The notes under the pieces: generated by a model
What the model was told of the DNA's origin: nothing
Seen by the model: only the letters and a program-made list of their open reading frames with translations
The model's database searches: none
Position numbers and translations under genes: made by a program
Shown here: positions 18,688 to 27,390 of the stretch, piece by piece
Position numbering within the stretch: the stretch's first letter is position 1
Layout: each line of letters opens with the position of its first letter
NCBI RefSeq assembly: GCF_002163675.1
Contig: NZ_CP019334.1
Coordinates: forward strand, 692,001-756,000
From: Polaribacter sp. SA4-12
GTDB lineage: Bacteria > Bacteroidota > Bacteroidia > Flavobacteriales > Flavobacteriaceae
Length of the DNA: 64,000 nt
Reading direction: 5' to 3'

Positions 18688-19536
18688 TTATTTTTCTATT
18701 GGTAAATTCTTTGTACTTCCCCACTCTGTCCAAGATCCATCATAAACAGCATATTCTTTTATTCCTGTAATTTCTGCACTTAAAGCTAATACCGAAGCTG
18801 TAATTCCTGTTCCACAAGAAAAAATAAGTTCTTTATTTTTAGGGTTCATTTCACTAAAGATCGCTTTTAAATCATCTTCCGATTTTAACATTCCATTTTC
18901 TAGAACTTCAGAAAAAGGCAAACTCACAGAATTAGGAATATGACCTCCTTTTACATCACTTCTTGGTTCTGGTAATGTTGCATAAAAACGTCCTTTAGAA
19001 CGTGCATCAGCAATTAAAATAGCTTCATTATCTATCGCAGAAAGCACATCATTCGTAAATTTTATTTTTTCTGGTTGATAATCAACTTTAAAATTCCCTT
19101 TTAAAAATACATTTTTCTGCTGTTTTTCAACAGGATATTTATTTTCTTCCCATTTAGGGAAACCTCCATCTAAAATAGCAATATTCTTAAAGCCCATTAG
19201 TTGAAACATCCACCAAACTCTTGGTGAAGAATATATTCCTAAATCATCATAACAAACAATAATACTATCTTTATTTATCCCAAAATCTTGAACTTTCTCT
19301 TCAAATGCTTCTGGTGATAAAATTGTATTCGGAAATGGAGCATTTACATCAGAAAATGTCTTTTTAATATCAAAAAAAACAGCACCTATAATTTGTTTTT
19401 TATCATCAGAAATTGATGCTTTAGATTTTGCTGTCGCTTTAGGAATTGTACAATCTAAAATAATTAGTTGTTCATTTTCTAAATTAGAATGCAACCAATC
19501 TACTGAAACTATCGGTTTGGTTATTTTTAAAGACAT
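18688..19536 (-). CDS. sseA: Thiosulfate/3-mercaptopyruvate sulfurtransferase
   Basis: Two tandem rhodanese domains; the second has the active-site loop CGTGITA beginning at C241. A CGxGxT-type loop is typical of 3-mercaptopyruvate sulfurtransferases rather than thiosulfate rhodaneses (CRKGVT). It would transfer sulfur from 3-mercaptopyruvate to thiol acceptors in the cytoplasm. Length 282 is normal. Middle of a run (symporter, sulfurtransferase, TerB-like). Confidence 0.88.
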   Translation of the reverse strand: MSLKITKPIVSVDWLHSNLENEQLIILDCTIPKATAKSKASISDDKKQIIGAVFFDIKKTFSDVNAPFPNTILSPEAFEEKVQDFGINKDSIIVCYDDLGIYSSPRVWWMFQLMGFKNIAILDGGFPKWEENKYPVEKQQKNVFLKGNFKVDYQPEKIKFTNDVLSAIDNEAILIADARSKGRFYATLPEPRSDVKGGHIPNSVSLPFSEVLENGMLKSEDDLKAIFSEMNPKNKELIFSCGTGITASVLALSAEITGIKEYAVYDGSWTEWGSTKNLPIEK

Positions 19537-19547
19537 TATTTGTGTAC

Positions 19548-20873
19548 TTATTTTACAACTTCATAATTATCATCCCATTCTTTTGGTTTAGGATCATGTA
19601 ATTTACCTAAAGATTTTGCAATAATCATTGATACAGTTGCATCTCCTGTAACATTAACAGTAGTTCTACACATATCTAAAGGTCTGTCTACTGCAAAAAT
19701 AAGTGCTAAACCAATTGGTAATAATTCTTCTGGAAAACCAATAGATTCTAACACAATAACTAACATTACCATTCCTGCACTTGGTACAGCAGCAGAACCA
19801 ATAGATGCTAACAATGCTGTTGCAACAATTATTATCTGATTAGAAAAAGTTAATCCTTCTGGCCAAATAACTTGCATAATAAATACTGCAGCGATTGCTT
19901 GGTATAAACTTGTACCATCCATATTTATAGTTGCCCCAACGGGTAAAACAAAACCGGCTACTTCTGGGTCTACACCTAAATGTTCTTCTACTCTTTCCAT
20001 TGTAATCGGTAAAGTTGCAGCACTCGAACTTGTAGAAAATGCTAATAATTGAGCTGGACTTATGTTTTTCAAAAACCAAAGAGGTGATTTTTTTACGTAA
20101 ACACTTACTAAAATTAAATAGAAACCAATCATTAATAGTAAACCTCCAACAACACAAAGTGCATATACTAAAAGTTTTAAAAGTATCTCAGTATCATCAA
20201 AAGCAATAATAACATTTGCCAATAGTGCAAAAACAGCATAAGGTGCAAAAAGCATAATTAAATCTACCATTTTCATCACTACTTCATTTAATGAATCAAA
20301 GAAATCCATTAATGGTTTTGCTTTTTTCTCAGGAATTAGCAATAAAGAAATTCCTACAAATAATGCAAAAAAGATAATTTGAAGCATACTTGCGTTACCT
20401 AATGACTGAAAAATATTACTCGGAAATATATCTACAAGTGCTTGTAAAGGACCTGCGTCATTCTGTGCAGATGCTTTTGCTAATTTATCTACAACACCAG
20501 AAGAAGTCTCATATTTTATTTTAATTTTCTCAATAGTATCTGCAGACATACCTGCTCCAGGTTTTACTACATTTACAATTCCTAAACCAATAACGATAGC
20601 AACTAAAGTTGTTAGCATATAAATAACCATGGTTCTAAAACCCATTTTTTTAATTTTAGAAATGTCTTTTAAATCAGAAATACCTTTAATTAAAGAGGCT
20701 AATATTAAGGGTACAGCAATCAATTTTAATAAATTTATAAAAATCGTTCCAAAAGGTTTAATCCAATCAGTAACGAACCCTTTACCTCCATCAATAGTAT
20801 TCATTATAAAACCAAAAAGGATTCCAAGAACCATTCCTATTAAGATTTTCCAGTGTAGTGCTAGTTTTTTCAT
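19548..20873 (-). CDS. Dicarboxylate/amino acid:cation symporter (DAACS/SDF family)
   Basis: Inner-membrane Na+ or H+ coupled transporter of glutamate, aspartate or C4-dicarboxylates. Multiple membrane helices; hairpin HP1 segment STSSSAATLP, the TM7 motif ATINMDGTSLY (family NMDGT), and HP2 IGSAAVPSAG. Residues 130-160 form a polar insertion. The substrate cannot be fixed from sequence. First gene of the minus-strand run 20873-18357. Confidence 0.92.
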   Translation of the reverse strand: MKKLALHWKILIGMVLGILFGFIMNTIDGGKGFVTDWIKPFGTIFINLLKLIAVPLILASLIKGISDLKDISKIKKMGFRTMVIYMLTTLVAIVIGLGIVNVVKPGAGMSADTIEKIKIKYETSSGVVDKLAKASAQNDAGPLQALVDIFPSNIFQSLGNASMLQIIFFALFVGISLLLIPEKKAKPLMDFFDSLNEVVMKMVDLIMLFAPYAVFALLANVIIAFDDTEILLKLLVYALCVVGGLLLMIGFYLILVSVYVKKSPLWFLKNISPAQLLAFSTSSSAATLPITMERVEEHLGVDPEVAGFVLPVGATINMDGTSLYQAIAAVFIMQVIWPEGLTFSNQIIIVATALLASIGSAAVPSAGMVMLVIVLESIGFPEELLPIGLALIFAVDRPLDMCRTTVNVTGDATVSMIIAKSLGKLHDPKPKEWDDNYEVVK

Positions 20874-20996
20874 TAAATAGTTTAAAATATTAAGATTTTG
20901 AAAGGTAAATAAAATATTTATAAGCTGATGTGACTTTATTTGTATATTGTGTCATATTTTTAGAAAACAAACATATTAATTATTAAAACAATAAAA

Positions 20997-21632
20997 ATGG
21001 CAGGTATTTTAGACTTATTAAATAGTGATTTAGGAAAACAAATTATTTCAGGAGTTTCTGGTTCTACAGGAAATGACTCTAATAAAACAAGTAGTGTTTT
21101 AACAATGGCTTTGCCAGTTTTAATGAAAGCTATGCAAAGAAATTCTTCTACACCAGAAGGTGCCGCAGGATTAATGGGTGCTTTATCAGGTAAACATGAT
21201 GGAAGTATTTTAGACAACCTTGGTGGTTTGTTTGATGGTGGAGTTGATGAGTCTGTAAAACAAGAAGGTGCTGGTATTTTAGGTCATATTTTAGGTAGTA
21301 AGCAACAAGGTGTAGAGCAAGTAATTGGTCAGAAATCTGGTTTAGATGCTGGTGCTGTAGCAAACATTCTTAAAGTAGCTGCTCCTTTATTAATGGGGGT
21401 TTTAGGAAAAGAATCTCGTCAAAATAATGTTACTGATTCTTCTGGATTAGGAGGTTTATTAGGCGGAATGTTAGGTGGAAATGAAACTGCAAATGAGCAA
21501 AATTTCTTAGAAAAAATTCTAGATGCAGATGGTGATGGTAGTATTGTAGATGATGTTGCTGGTATGCTCTTAGGAGGTAATAAAAAATCTGGCGGTATTG
21601 GAAGTTTACTTGGTGGACTTTTTGGAAAATAA
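20997..21632 (+). CDS. DUF937 domain protein
   Basis: Gly- and Leu-rich 211-residue protein. The N-terminal 150 residues match the DUF937 (YidB-like) pattern of amphipathic helices, with segments AGILDLLNSDLGKQII and LLMGVLGKESR. The C-terminus has a calcium-loop-like DADGDGSIVDD and Gly-rich GGLLGGMLGG repeats. No signal peptide. Function unknown in the family. Monocistronic; the decayed IS3 transposase lies downstream in opposite orientation. Confidence 0.85.
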   Translation: MAGILDLLNSDLGKQIISGVSGSTGNDSNKTSSVLTMALPVLMKAMQRNSSTPEGAAGLMGALSGKHDGSILDNLGGLFDGGVDESVKQEGAGILGHILGSKQQGVEQVIGQKSGLDAGAVANILKVAAPLLMGVLGKESRQNNVTDSSGLGGLLGGMLGGNETANEQNFLEKILDADGDGSIVDDVAGMLLGGNKKSGGIGSLLGGLFGK

Positions 21633-21696
21633 GATTTCTAAAATATGTGATGTCTAGAAATAGCGTTACAGAATTAATAATTTAAAGGTAGTGATT

Positions 21697-22040
21697 TTAT
21701 ATCATTACCTTTTTTACTTTTATATTGTTTTCTTTTGATTTTATTTTATTGATGCATTTGATTAGGAATAATTTATCTCTGCCAATTTTCAGTTTTTTCA
21801 ATTCATCCTCTAACAAATAATATAATTTTATTGTGCCTATTCTAGGGATTATAAAATGTTTTGATTTTACTAAAGTTATTACTTTAAAACTCAATATCAG
21901 CTTCTCTCTGGTCAATTTTATCTCACGTGAATAAACCTTGCCTATCAACCCCTAGTATATTACAGGTAGTTCTTATACTTTGTTTGTGTTCATTTGGTAA
22001 GTATGTTATTAATTGGGCTCTTGCTTTTTTGTAATAGGAA
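21697..22040 (-). pseudogene. Decayed IS3-family transposase (OrfB N-terminal part)
   Basis: On the minus strand one frame reads SIRTTCNILGVDRQGLFT then stop, the usual start of an IS3-type OrfB (helix ending in LGVsRQ). The other frame continues with VYSREIKLTREK, RIGTIKLYYLLEDELKKL and KIGRDKLF, which match the typical RIGTRKLYYLL...GRDKLF segment. A frameshift near the GVDRQ/VYSRE join separates the two, and the DDE catalytic core is absent. I find no terminal inverted repeats. It is a remnant, not a functional element. Confidence 0.75.
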
Positions 22041-22239
22041 TATTGAATTTCAATAAGTAAAAAGTGTTAAGTGTAATAATTTTTTTAGTTCGAGATACTA
22101 TACCTATTCATAAACTTTATAAAGAGTTGATGAACCCATAAACTCAAAGTACATTTTGAAACTTATTAACTAACTATTATTGCTCATTATTTATTAATCA
22201 TTGAAAAGGATAATATACTATATAAACACTTTAAAACTG
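22041..22239. other. Intergenic stretch with no recognisable gene
   Basis: Between the transposase remnant and the small-gene promoter. AT-rich with stops in all frames; I see no OrfA remnant or RNA structure. Confidence 0.5.
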
Positions 22240-22273
22240 TTGTTTTTCAAAGCTTATAAACCAACTATTTTTG
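22240..22273 (+). promoter_or_regulatory. Promoter of the 36-codon small gene
   Basis: TTG at 22240-22242, 23 bases, then TATTTTTG at 22266-22273, followed by GCAGTCG. The same TAnnTTTGCAGTCG string precedes tRNA-Lys at 27061. The predicted transcript start is about 15-20 bases before the ATG. Confidence 0.6.
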
Positions 22274-22295
22274 CAGTCGCAAAATAAAAATCATT

Positions 22296-22406
22296 ATGAT
22301 CACAAGTAACAAAAAAACAAACGGAGAAAGTAAAGTTGGAACACCAACAAAAAATTTTAGTCAAACAAGTTCTATAGTTTGGAACTTAAAAAGACGTTAC
22401 AGATAA
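22296..22406 (+). CDS. Very small basic protein with C-terminal WNLKRRYR
   Basis: A 36-codon reading frame (ATG 22296) with its own consensus promoter 23 bases upstream and a strong terminator 25 bases downstream, so it forms a complete short transcription unit. The protein is Lys/Asn/Thr-rich and ends VWNLKRRYR. A second small frame at 28403-28531 has a similar WNSRRKY segment. It has no signal peptide or membrane helix. I do not recognise it. It could also be a small RNA that happens to contain an open frame. Confidence 0.5.
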   Translation: MITSNKKTNGESKVGTPTKNFSQTSSIVWNLKRRYR

Positions 22407-22430
22407 ATAAAGTCAATCAATTAAGTATAA

Positions 22431-22470
22431 ATAAGCTCTTTTTTTTTAATAAAAAGAGCTTATTTTTTTT
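22431..22470 (+). terminator. Terminator of the small transcript
   Basis: Thirteen-base arms ATAAGCTCTTTTT / AAAAAGAGCTTAT followed by eight T residues. Confidence 0.85.
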
Positions 22471-22666
22471 AACCTATTCTAGAATATAACTATCTGTTTT
22501 TAATATACTTTACAACTCACCATTAAACTATTTTAGTATACTTTTAACAGGCTTTATTATACGATTTTAAAAAGTCTTACTTCTTAATAAACTTTTATCT
22601 TCTCTAAAGTAAAATAAAAGTTTATTTTTACACAAATTTTACAACACAATACAACACAACAATATA

Positions 22667-23626
22667 ATGAAGAAATACACGTACACAGAAAAAAAAGACA
22701 CACGTTCAGGTTTTGGTGATGGTTTAACAGAATTAGGAAGAACAAATCCAAACGTAGTAGCTTTATGTGCAGATTTAATTGGTTCTTTAAAAATGGGTCA
22801 ATTTATTAAAGAAAATCCTGAAAGATTTTTCCAAATTGGTATTGCAGAAGCAAATATGATTGGTATTGCTGCTGGTTTAACAATTGGAGGTAAAATTCCT
22901 TTTACTGGAACTTTTGCAAACTTTTCTACAGGAAGAGTGTATGATCAAATTCGTCAATCTGTTGCATATTCTGGTAAAAATGTTAAAATTTGTGCTTCTC
23001 ATGCAGGTTTAACTTTAGGAGAAGATGGAGCGACACACCAAATTTTAGAAGATATTGGGTTGATGAAAATGTTACCTGGTATGACTGTAATTAACACTTG
23101 TGATTACAACCAAACCAAAGCTGCTACAATTGCAATTGCAGACTTTGATGGACCTGTTTATTTACGTTTTGGAAGACCAGTTGTTCCAATTTTTATGCCT
23201 GATTATAAAGAAGAAAAATTTGAAATTGGAAAAGGAATTCAATTAACTGAAGGAACTGATGTAACTATTGTTGCAACTGGTCATTTAGTTTGGGAAGCTT
23301 TACAAGCGTCAGAAAAATTAGAAGAACAAGGAATTTCTGCTGAAGTAATAAATATTCATACAATTAAACCTTTAGATGAAGAAATTATCTTAAAGTCTGT
23401 TGCAAAAACAGGTTGTATTGTTACTGCAGAAGAGCATAATATTTTAGGTGGCTTAGGAGAAAGTGTTGCTAGAACTTTAGCTACAAATAACCCAACTCCT
23501 CAAGAATTTATTGGAACAAATGATACTTTTGGAGAATCTGGAACTCCTGCTCAATTAATGGAAAAATATGGTTTAACTGCAGATGCAGTTGTTGCTGCTG
23601 TTAAAAAAGTAATTTTAAGAAAATAA
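22667..23626 (+). CDS. Transketolase, C-terminal subunit
   Basis: Split-type transketolase C-terminal part (319 residues) with the pyrimidine-binding domain (catalytic Glu in GIAEANMIG near residue 65) and a C-terminal transketolase_C domain from about 190. It must pair with a separate thiamine-diphosphate-binding N-terminal subunit to transfer two-carbon ketol units in the pentose phosphate pathway. No such N-terminal subunit lies directly upstream; instead there is a small gene and an IS remnant. The barrel gene 23674 follows at a short distance. Confidence 0.9.
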   Translation: MKKYTYTEKKDTRSGFGDGLTELGRTNPNVVALCADLIGSLKMGQFIKENPERFFQIGIAEANMIGIAAGLTIGGKIPFTGTFANFSTGRVYDQIRQSVAYSGKNVKICASHAGLTLGEDGATHQILEDIGLMKMLPGMTVINTCDYNQTKAATIAIADFDGPVYLRFGRPVVPIFMPDYKEEKFEIGKGIQLTEGTDVTIVATGHLVWEALQASEKLEEQGISAEVINIHTIKPLDEEIILKSVAKTGCIVTAEEHNILGGLGESVARTLATNNPTPQEFIGTNDTFGESGTPAQLMEKYGLTADAVVAAVKKVILRK

Positions 23627-23673
23627 GTTCGTTTTACCATTTTAAAGCGTCTTTATATTAAATTTAAATAAAA

Positions 23674-24291
23674 ATGATAAAAAAAATAATTTTAGTTATA
23701 TGTTTGGCTTTTGGATTTAGTCAAATATCTAATGCTCAAGTTGCATTTGGTATTAAAGGTGGTCTTAATTACAATTCAAACTCTATTAAAGAAGTTGGTG
23801 CTAATGTTTTTGATGGAGCAAAAAGTAAAACTGGTTATCATGCAGGTATTTGGTTACGTTTTAAAATTCCGGTTATAGGTTTTTACTTAAGACCTGAATT
23901 AGTATATACCAATTTAGAAAATGAGGTAACTTATAGTGGAGGAAGTTCAACTGCGACAGCAACAACATACAGTTTTCAAAAAATAGATATTCCTGTATTA
24001 ATAGGAAAAAAGATTTTTGGAATTGGTAATGTTTATGTTGGTCCTTCTTTTCAATACATTTTAGATTCTGACTTTAGTTTTAATGATATTTCTGATGTTA
24101 AAACTGATGGATTTACTGTTGGTGTACAATTTGGAGGAGGTATTGAATTAGGTAAATTAGGAATTGATGTACGTTGGGAAAGAGCTTTCTCTGGGATAGA
24201 AAGTACTTTTGCAAGAGGTGTTGGAGCTAGTGATGTTAACTTTGATACAAGAGTTAACCAAATCATTATTGGTTTATCTTACAGATTATAA
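23674..24291 (+). CDS. Outer-membrane beta-barrel protein (PorT-like)
   Basis: A Sec signal peptide ends SNAQVAFG. The mature part has the alternating pattern of an eight-strand OMP_b-brl barrel, including FGIKGGLNYN at the start, YVGPSFQYIL, and a C-terminal strand IIIGLSYRL ending in a hydrophobic residue. Length 205 fits small Bacteroidetes barrels of unknown function. Followed by a strong terminator. Confidence 0.85.
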   Translation: MIKKIILVICLAFGFSQISNAQVAFGIKGGLNYNSNSIKEVGANVFDGAKSKTGYHAGIWLRFKIPVIGFYLRPELVYTNLENEVTYSGGSSTATATTYSFQKIDIPVLIGKKIFGIGNVYVGPSFQYILDSDFSFNDISDVKTDGFTVGVQFGGGIELGKLGIDVRWERAFSGIESTFARGVGASDVNFDTRVNQIIIGLSYRL

Positions 24292-24340
24292 ATAAAACAA
24301 TTTGGAATCGTTTTAATAAAACGTTACTATAATAATTATA

Positions 24341-24378
24341 AAAGGGTAGTAATTTAAAATTACTACCCTTTTTTTTTA
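24341..24378 (+). terminator. Intrinsic terminator
   Basis: Fourteen-base stem AAGGGTAGTAATTT / AAATTACTACCCTT (24342-24370) followed by a run of T. Confidence 0.92.
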
Positions 24379-24600
24379 TGCGTAATTTTCTCTTTAATAA
24401 ATGATTGTAATAAACAGAGTAGATTGGTTGCTTAATTTTTAATCAACTCTTAAAATTAAGATTTAAAGAAACAAATGCTTGTTTAAAGAGTTTATAGAAG
24501 TTATTAAATACTTGTTTACTTTATAACACGTTATAAGTAAAGAGCTTTAAAAAACAGCTAATATAACTTCATTTTAATTTTCACGTACTTATATAAAACA
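24379..24600. other. Intergenic stretch with no recognisable gene
   Basis: AT-rich sequence between two convergent terminators. I see only a loose repetition of CTTGTTTA-like words and no open frame or RNA gene. Confidence 0.5.
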
Positions 24601-24634
24601 AAAAAGCTCTTTCTAAATTTAGAAAGAGCTTTTG
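24601..24634 (-). terminator. Terminator of the FKBP lipoprotein gene
   Basis: Long perfect palindrome AAAAGCTCTTTCTAAA / TTTAGAAAGAGCTTTT (24602-24633), flanked by T-run on the minus strand. Confidence 0.9.
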
Positions 24635-24651
24635 TAAAAGTTATAAAGATA

Positions 24652-25521
24652 TTATTTAATATCAGGATTTAAATAATCAGCTAAAGTTGGGTTGTTAATT
24701 GTATCACTAAAATCATTTGCTGGGTTTCCATCTCCATTAGCATCTTCATTTATCGTTAAAACTCCATCTCCATCATCATCAGTATCAAAATAATTTGGTA
24801 CACCATCTAAATCTGTATCATCATTTCTAGGTTCTCCATCTCCATCAGCATCTTCAAAAATTGAAGCAACACCATCATTATCATGATCTGTGTCTTTTGT
24901 AAAATCATATAAATCAATATAGAAAAGTAAACATTCATTTGGTAATATAGATCCACTACCAATATTTAAATAACCTAAACCAGAAGGAATAAATAAAATT
25001 CCTTTACCTCCATTTTCATAAGTAATTGGTCCATTATCGGTAATATTATCACCTCCTTTAAAATTGGTAAAACCATGAGACCAACCTCTTATTACACCAT
25101 TAAGTGTAAACCAAAGACCATCATTATTATCAAAAGTAGTACTAATACTATCTGTTTCTACAATTCTTTGTCCATAATATTTTACAAAAACAGAATCCAT
25201 AACAGTGGGGTTTCCCTTGTCTACTTTAGGGTTACCTACACTGTTTACATAATAATATAAAGTATAATCAATGTCATTTTCTGTAATACTCATCGATTTT
25301 ATATCTTGATATAAATCTGTTTGCCCAGAAACTATCGCTTTTACAGAATCTACAGTAGTATCATAATAATGATTCTTTAAAAATTGTACTAATGTATCAT
25401 TATCAATTAATGCTTGTGCTTCATGATCAAAATCATCTACAGCCGTAGAACTATTGCTACTGCAAGAGTATATTAGTAAGGCAACAATTGCAAATGCAAC
25501 AATATTTTTTATTTTATTCAT
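24652..25521 (-). CDS. FKBP-type peptidyl-prolyl isomerase lipoprotein with Ca2+-binding Asp repeats
   Basis: Lipobox LIYSCSS marks it as a lipoprotein. Residues about 90-210 form an FKBP-like domain (segments VKYYGQRI, GVIRGWSHGF, GGKGILFIPSGLGY). The last about 70 residues are thrombospondin type 3-like calcium repeats (DTDHDNDGV, DADGDGEP, DTDDDGDGV, DANGDGNP). It probably acts as a periplasmic or surface protein-folding factor, related in type to gliding-associated GldI. Monocistronic with its own terminator. Confidence 0.87.
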   Translation of the reverse strand: MNKIKNIVAFAIVALLIYSCSSNSSTAVDDFDHEAQALIDNDTLVQFLKNHYYDTTVDSVKAIVSGQTDLYQDIKSMSITENDIDYTLYYYVNSVGNPKVDKGNPTVMDSVFVKYYGQRIVETDSISTTFDNNDGLWFTLNGVIRGWSHGFTNFKGGDNITDNGPITYENGGKGILFIPSGLGYLNIGSGSILPNECLLFYIDLYDFTKDTDHDNDGVASIFEDADGDGEPRNDDTDLDGVPNYFDTDDDGDGVLTINEDANGDGNPANDFSDTINNPTLADYLNPDIK

Positions 25522-25535
25522 TTAATCTTATAAAT

Positions 25536-25568
25536 TTGAGCGTGCAATTTACCAATTTTATACCTTTG
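25536..25568 (+). promoter_or_regulatory. Promoter of the S4/phosphoribosyltransferase operon
   Basis: TTG at 25536-25538, 22 bases, TACCTTTG at 25561-25568; 33 bases before the ATG. Confidence 0.65.
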
Positions 25569-25601
25569 TAAAAAGACAAACGTTATATTTTAACTATTTT
25601 T

Positions 25602-25982
25602 ATGAGAATTGATAAATATTTGTGGTGTATTCGTATTTTTAAAACGAGAAGTTTAGCAACTACGGCTTGTAAAAAAGGACAGGTTAAGATGAATGATAAA
25701 AGTATAAAACCGTCTAAAGATATCTTTGGGGATGAGTTAATTTTAGTCAGAAAAAATCAAATCAATTATCAAATAAAAGTTTTAGATTTACCAGAAAGTA
25801 GAGTTGGTGCAAAAATAGTTGATCTTTATAGAAAAGATGTAACACCAAAAGAGGCCTTTGAAAAAACAGAGCTTTTAAAATTTGCAAAAGATTATTACAG
25901 ACAAAAAGGAGCTGGTAGACCAACAAAAAAAGATAGAAGAGATATAGATAATTATCAAGAGGATACAACAGAAGAAATATGA
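25602..25982 (+). CDS. RNA-binding S4 domain protein (Hsp15-like)
   Basis: The N-terminal S4 fold starts MRIDKYLWCIRIFKTRSLAT and continues with CKKGQVKMNDKSIKPS, as in heat-shock protein 15, which binds free 50S subunits with stalled nascent chains. The C-terminus is basic and ends in a charged tail with RQKGAGRPTKKDRR. 126 residues is normal. The stop overlaps the start of the next gene by four bases (ATGA), so translation is coupled. Confidence 0.9.
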   Translation: MRIDKYLWCIRIFKTRSLATTACKKGQVKMNDKSIKPSKDIFGDELILVRKNQINYQIKVLDLPESRVGAKIVDLYRKDVTPKEAFEKTELLKFAKDYYRQKGAGRPTKKDRRDIDNYQEDTTEEI

Positions 25983-26482
25983 CAACATCAGGTAGTATTA
26001 TTTTAAATCAAGTACAGATTTCTCAAAAAATTAGAAGAATTGCGTATCAGATTTACGAAACAAATAGCTCAGAAAAAGAAATTATACTAGCAGGAATTGT
26101 AGGTAATGGTTTTATTTTTGCCGAAAAGTTAATGGAAGTTTTAAACGAAATTTCACCTTTAAATGTAATTATCTGTAAAGTTAATATAGATAAGAAAAAT
26201 CCTTTAAACTCAATTACGACCTCTTTAGAGGTTAAAGATTACAAAAACAAATCTTTGGTTTTGGTAGATGATGTACTTAGCTCTGGAACGACATTAATAT
26301 ACGGAATAAAGCATTTCTTAGATGTTCCATTGAAAAAATTTAAAACAGCTGTTCTAGTAAATAGAAATCATAAAAAGTATCCAGTAAAAGCAGATTTTAA
26401 AGGAATTTCTTTATCAACTTCTATAAAAGAACATATTCAAGTAGAATTTTCTGAAGCAGAAACGGTAGCTTATTTAATATAA
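25979..26482 (+). CDS. Phosphoribosyltransferase-family protein (PyrR-like)
   Basis: Type I phosphoribosyltransferase fold of 167 residues with the PRPP-binding motif LVLVDDVLSSGTTL near residue 95. PyrR-like proteins are uracil phosphoribosyltransferases and/or RNA-binding regulators of pyrimidine genes, but no pyr genes are near, so the base used is unknown. Coupled to the S4 gene by a 4-base overlap; its 3' end overlaps the convergent aroK by nine bases. Confidence 0.85.
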   Translation: MTTSGSIILNQVQISQKIRRIAYQIYETNSSEKEIILAGIVGNGFIFAEKLMEVLNEISPLNVIICKVNIDKKNPLNSITTSLEVKDYKNKSLVLVDDVLSSGTTLIYGIKHFLDVPLKKFKTAVLVNRNHKKYPVKADFKGISLSTSIKEHIQVEFSEAETVAYLI

Positions 26483-26989
26483 AAATATTTCTAATTCTTC
26501 AGCAATTTCCTTTTTAGTTTTATCATCTATTTTTATTGTCGTTTTTGCTTGTTCGTAAAAAGGACGTCTTTCAAATAAATGTTTTGCCACAAACTCAGGA
26601 ATTTTATCATCTCCTAAAGAAGCTATTAAAGGTCTTTTTGCTTTTTTTCTTATTAAACGCTCTATCATAGTTGCTGTACTTCCTTGTAAATAGATAGATA
26701 AGGTGTCTCCTTTGTTAATTTCTTCCATATTATTAGCATAACAAGGTGTCCCTCCGCCCAATGCAAGGATGAATCCTTCATCTTTAGCAAGGATTTCTTT
26801 CAAATATTTGTGTTCTATCAATCTAAAATACACTTCACCTTTCAGTTCAAATATTTTAGAAATAGACATTTTTTCTTGTTCAATAATATAGTCATCTAAG
26901 TCTAAAAACCTCATAGACAATTTTTTAGAAAGTCGTTTTCCAATACTTGATTTTCCTGAAGCCATGTAACCTAATAATACGATTTTCAT
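26474..26989 (-). CDS. aroK: Shikimate kinase
   Basis: Cytoplasmic kinase making shikimate 3-phosphate from shikimate and ATP (aromatic amino acid pathway). P-loop GYMASGKSSIGK at residues 7-18, shikimate-binding LDLDDYI near 30 and ALGGGTPCY near 75, and the lid segment KKAKRPLI. 171 residues is normal. Single gene. Confidence 0.95.
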   Translation of the reverse strand: MKIVLLGYMASGKSSIGKRLSKKLSMRFLDLDDYIIEQEKMSISKIFELKGEVYFRLIEHKYLKEILAKDEGFILALGGGTPCYANNMEEINKGDTLSIYLQGSTATMIERLIRKKAKRPLIASLGDDKIPEFVAKHLFERRPFYEQAKTTIKIDDKTKKEIAEELEIFLY

Positions 26990-27060
26990 TGATTTTATAT
27001 TTTTTACAAATATCTGTAAAATAATTTCATTTTAATGCTAATAATTCCAATGTTTGATAG

Positions 27061-27068
27061 TATATTTG
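27061..27068 (+). promoter_or_regulatory. -7 element of the tRNA promoter
   Basis: TATATTTG followed by CAGTCG, 19 bases before tRNA-Lys; the same TAnnTTTGCAGTCG string drives the small gene at 22296. No TTG is found at -33. Confidence 0.5.
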
Positions 27069-27086
27069 CAGTCGAATTACAAAATT

Positions 27087-27159
27087 GACCTGGTAGCTCA
27101 GTTGGTAGAGCATCTCCCTTTTAAGGAGAGGGTCCTGGGTTCGAGCCCCAGCCCGGTCA
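27087..27159 (+). tRNA. tRNA-Lys(TTT)
   Basis: Cloverleaf: acceptor arms GACCTGG / CCCGGTC (one mismatch at pair 5:68), D arm GCTC..GAGC, anticodon stem TCTCC/GGAGA with loop CTTTTAA (anticodon TTT), T arm CTGGG-TTCGAGC-CCCAG. Position 73 is A; the 3' CCA is not encoded. Confidence 0.97.
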
Positions 27160-27161
27160 CA

Positions 27162-27199
27162 AAAAAAATGTTAAGCTATTTGCTTAACATTTTTGTTTT
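27162..27199 (+). terminator. Hairpin between the two tRNAs
   Basis: Stem ATGTTAAGC / GCTTAACAT with loop TATTT (27168-27190), flanked by A-run and T-rich sequence. Confidence 0.75.
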
Positions 27200-27209
27200 T
27201 TATACAAAT

Positions 27210-27293
27210 GCGCACGTGGCGAAATTGGTAGACGCGCAGCCTTGAGGGGGCTGTGAACGCAAGTTCGTGGAAGTTCGACTCTTCTCGTGCGCA
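27210..27293 (+). tRNA. tRNA-Leu(GAG)
   Basis: Class II tRNA with acceptor GCGCACG / CGTGCGC, anticodon stem CAGCC/GGCTG and loop TTGAGGG (anticodon GAG). The long variable arm with AACGC..GTTCGTG is typical of tRNA-Leu, and the T loop is TTCGACT. CCA is not encoded. Confidence 0.96.
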
Positions 27294-27390
27294 CTTTATT
27301 ACTTATTTTTATTTACCATCTGTTAAAAAAAACTGAATGGTTTCACAAATAATTAACCTTTCTAAAAGCTTTTATTACTAATATTGCAAT

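Noticed and set aside
21148..21363. Minus-strand frame inside the DUF937 gene
   Set aside because: Leu/His/Gln-rich shadow of the Gly-rich coding sequence.
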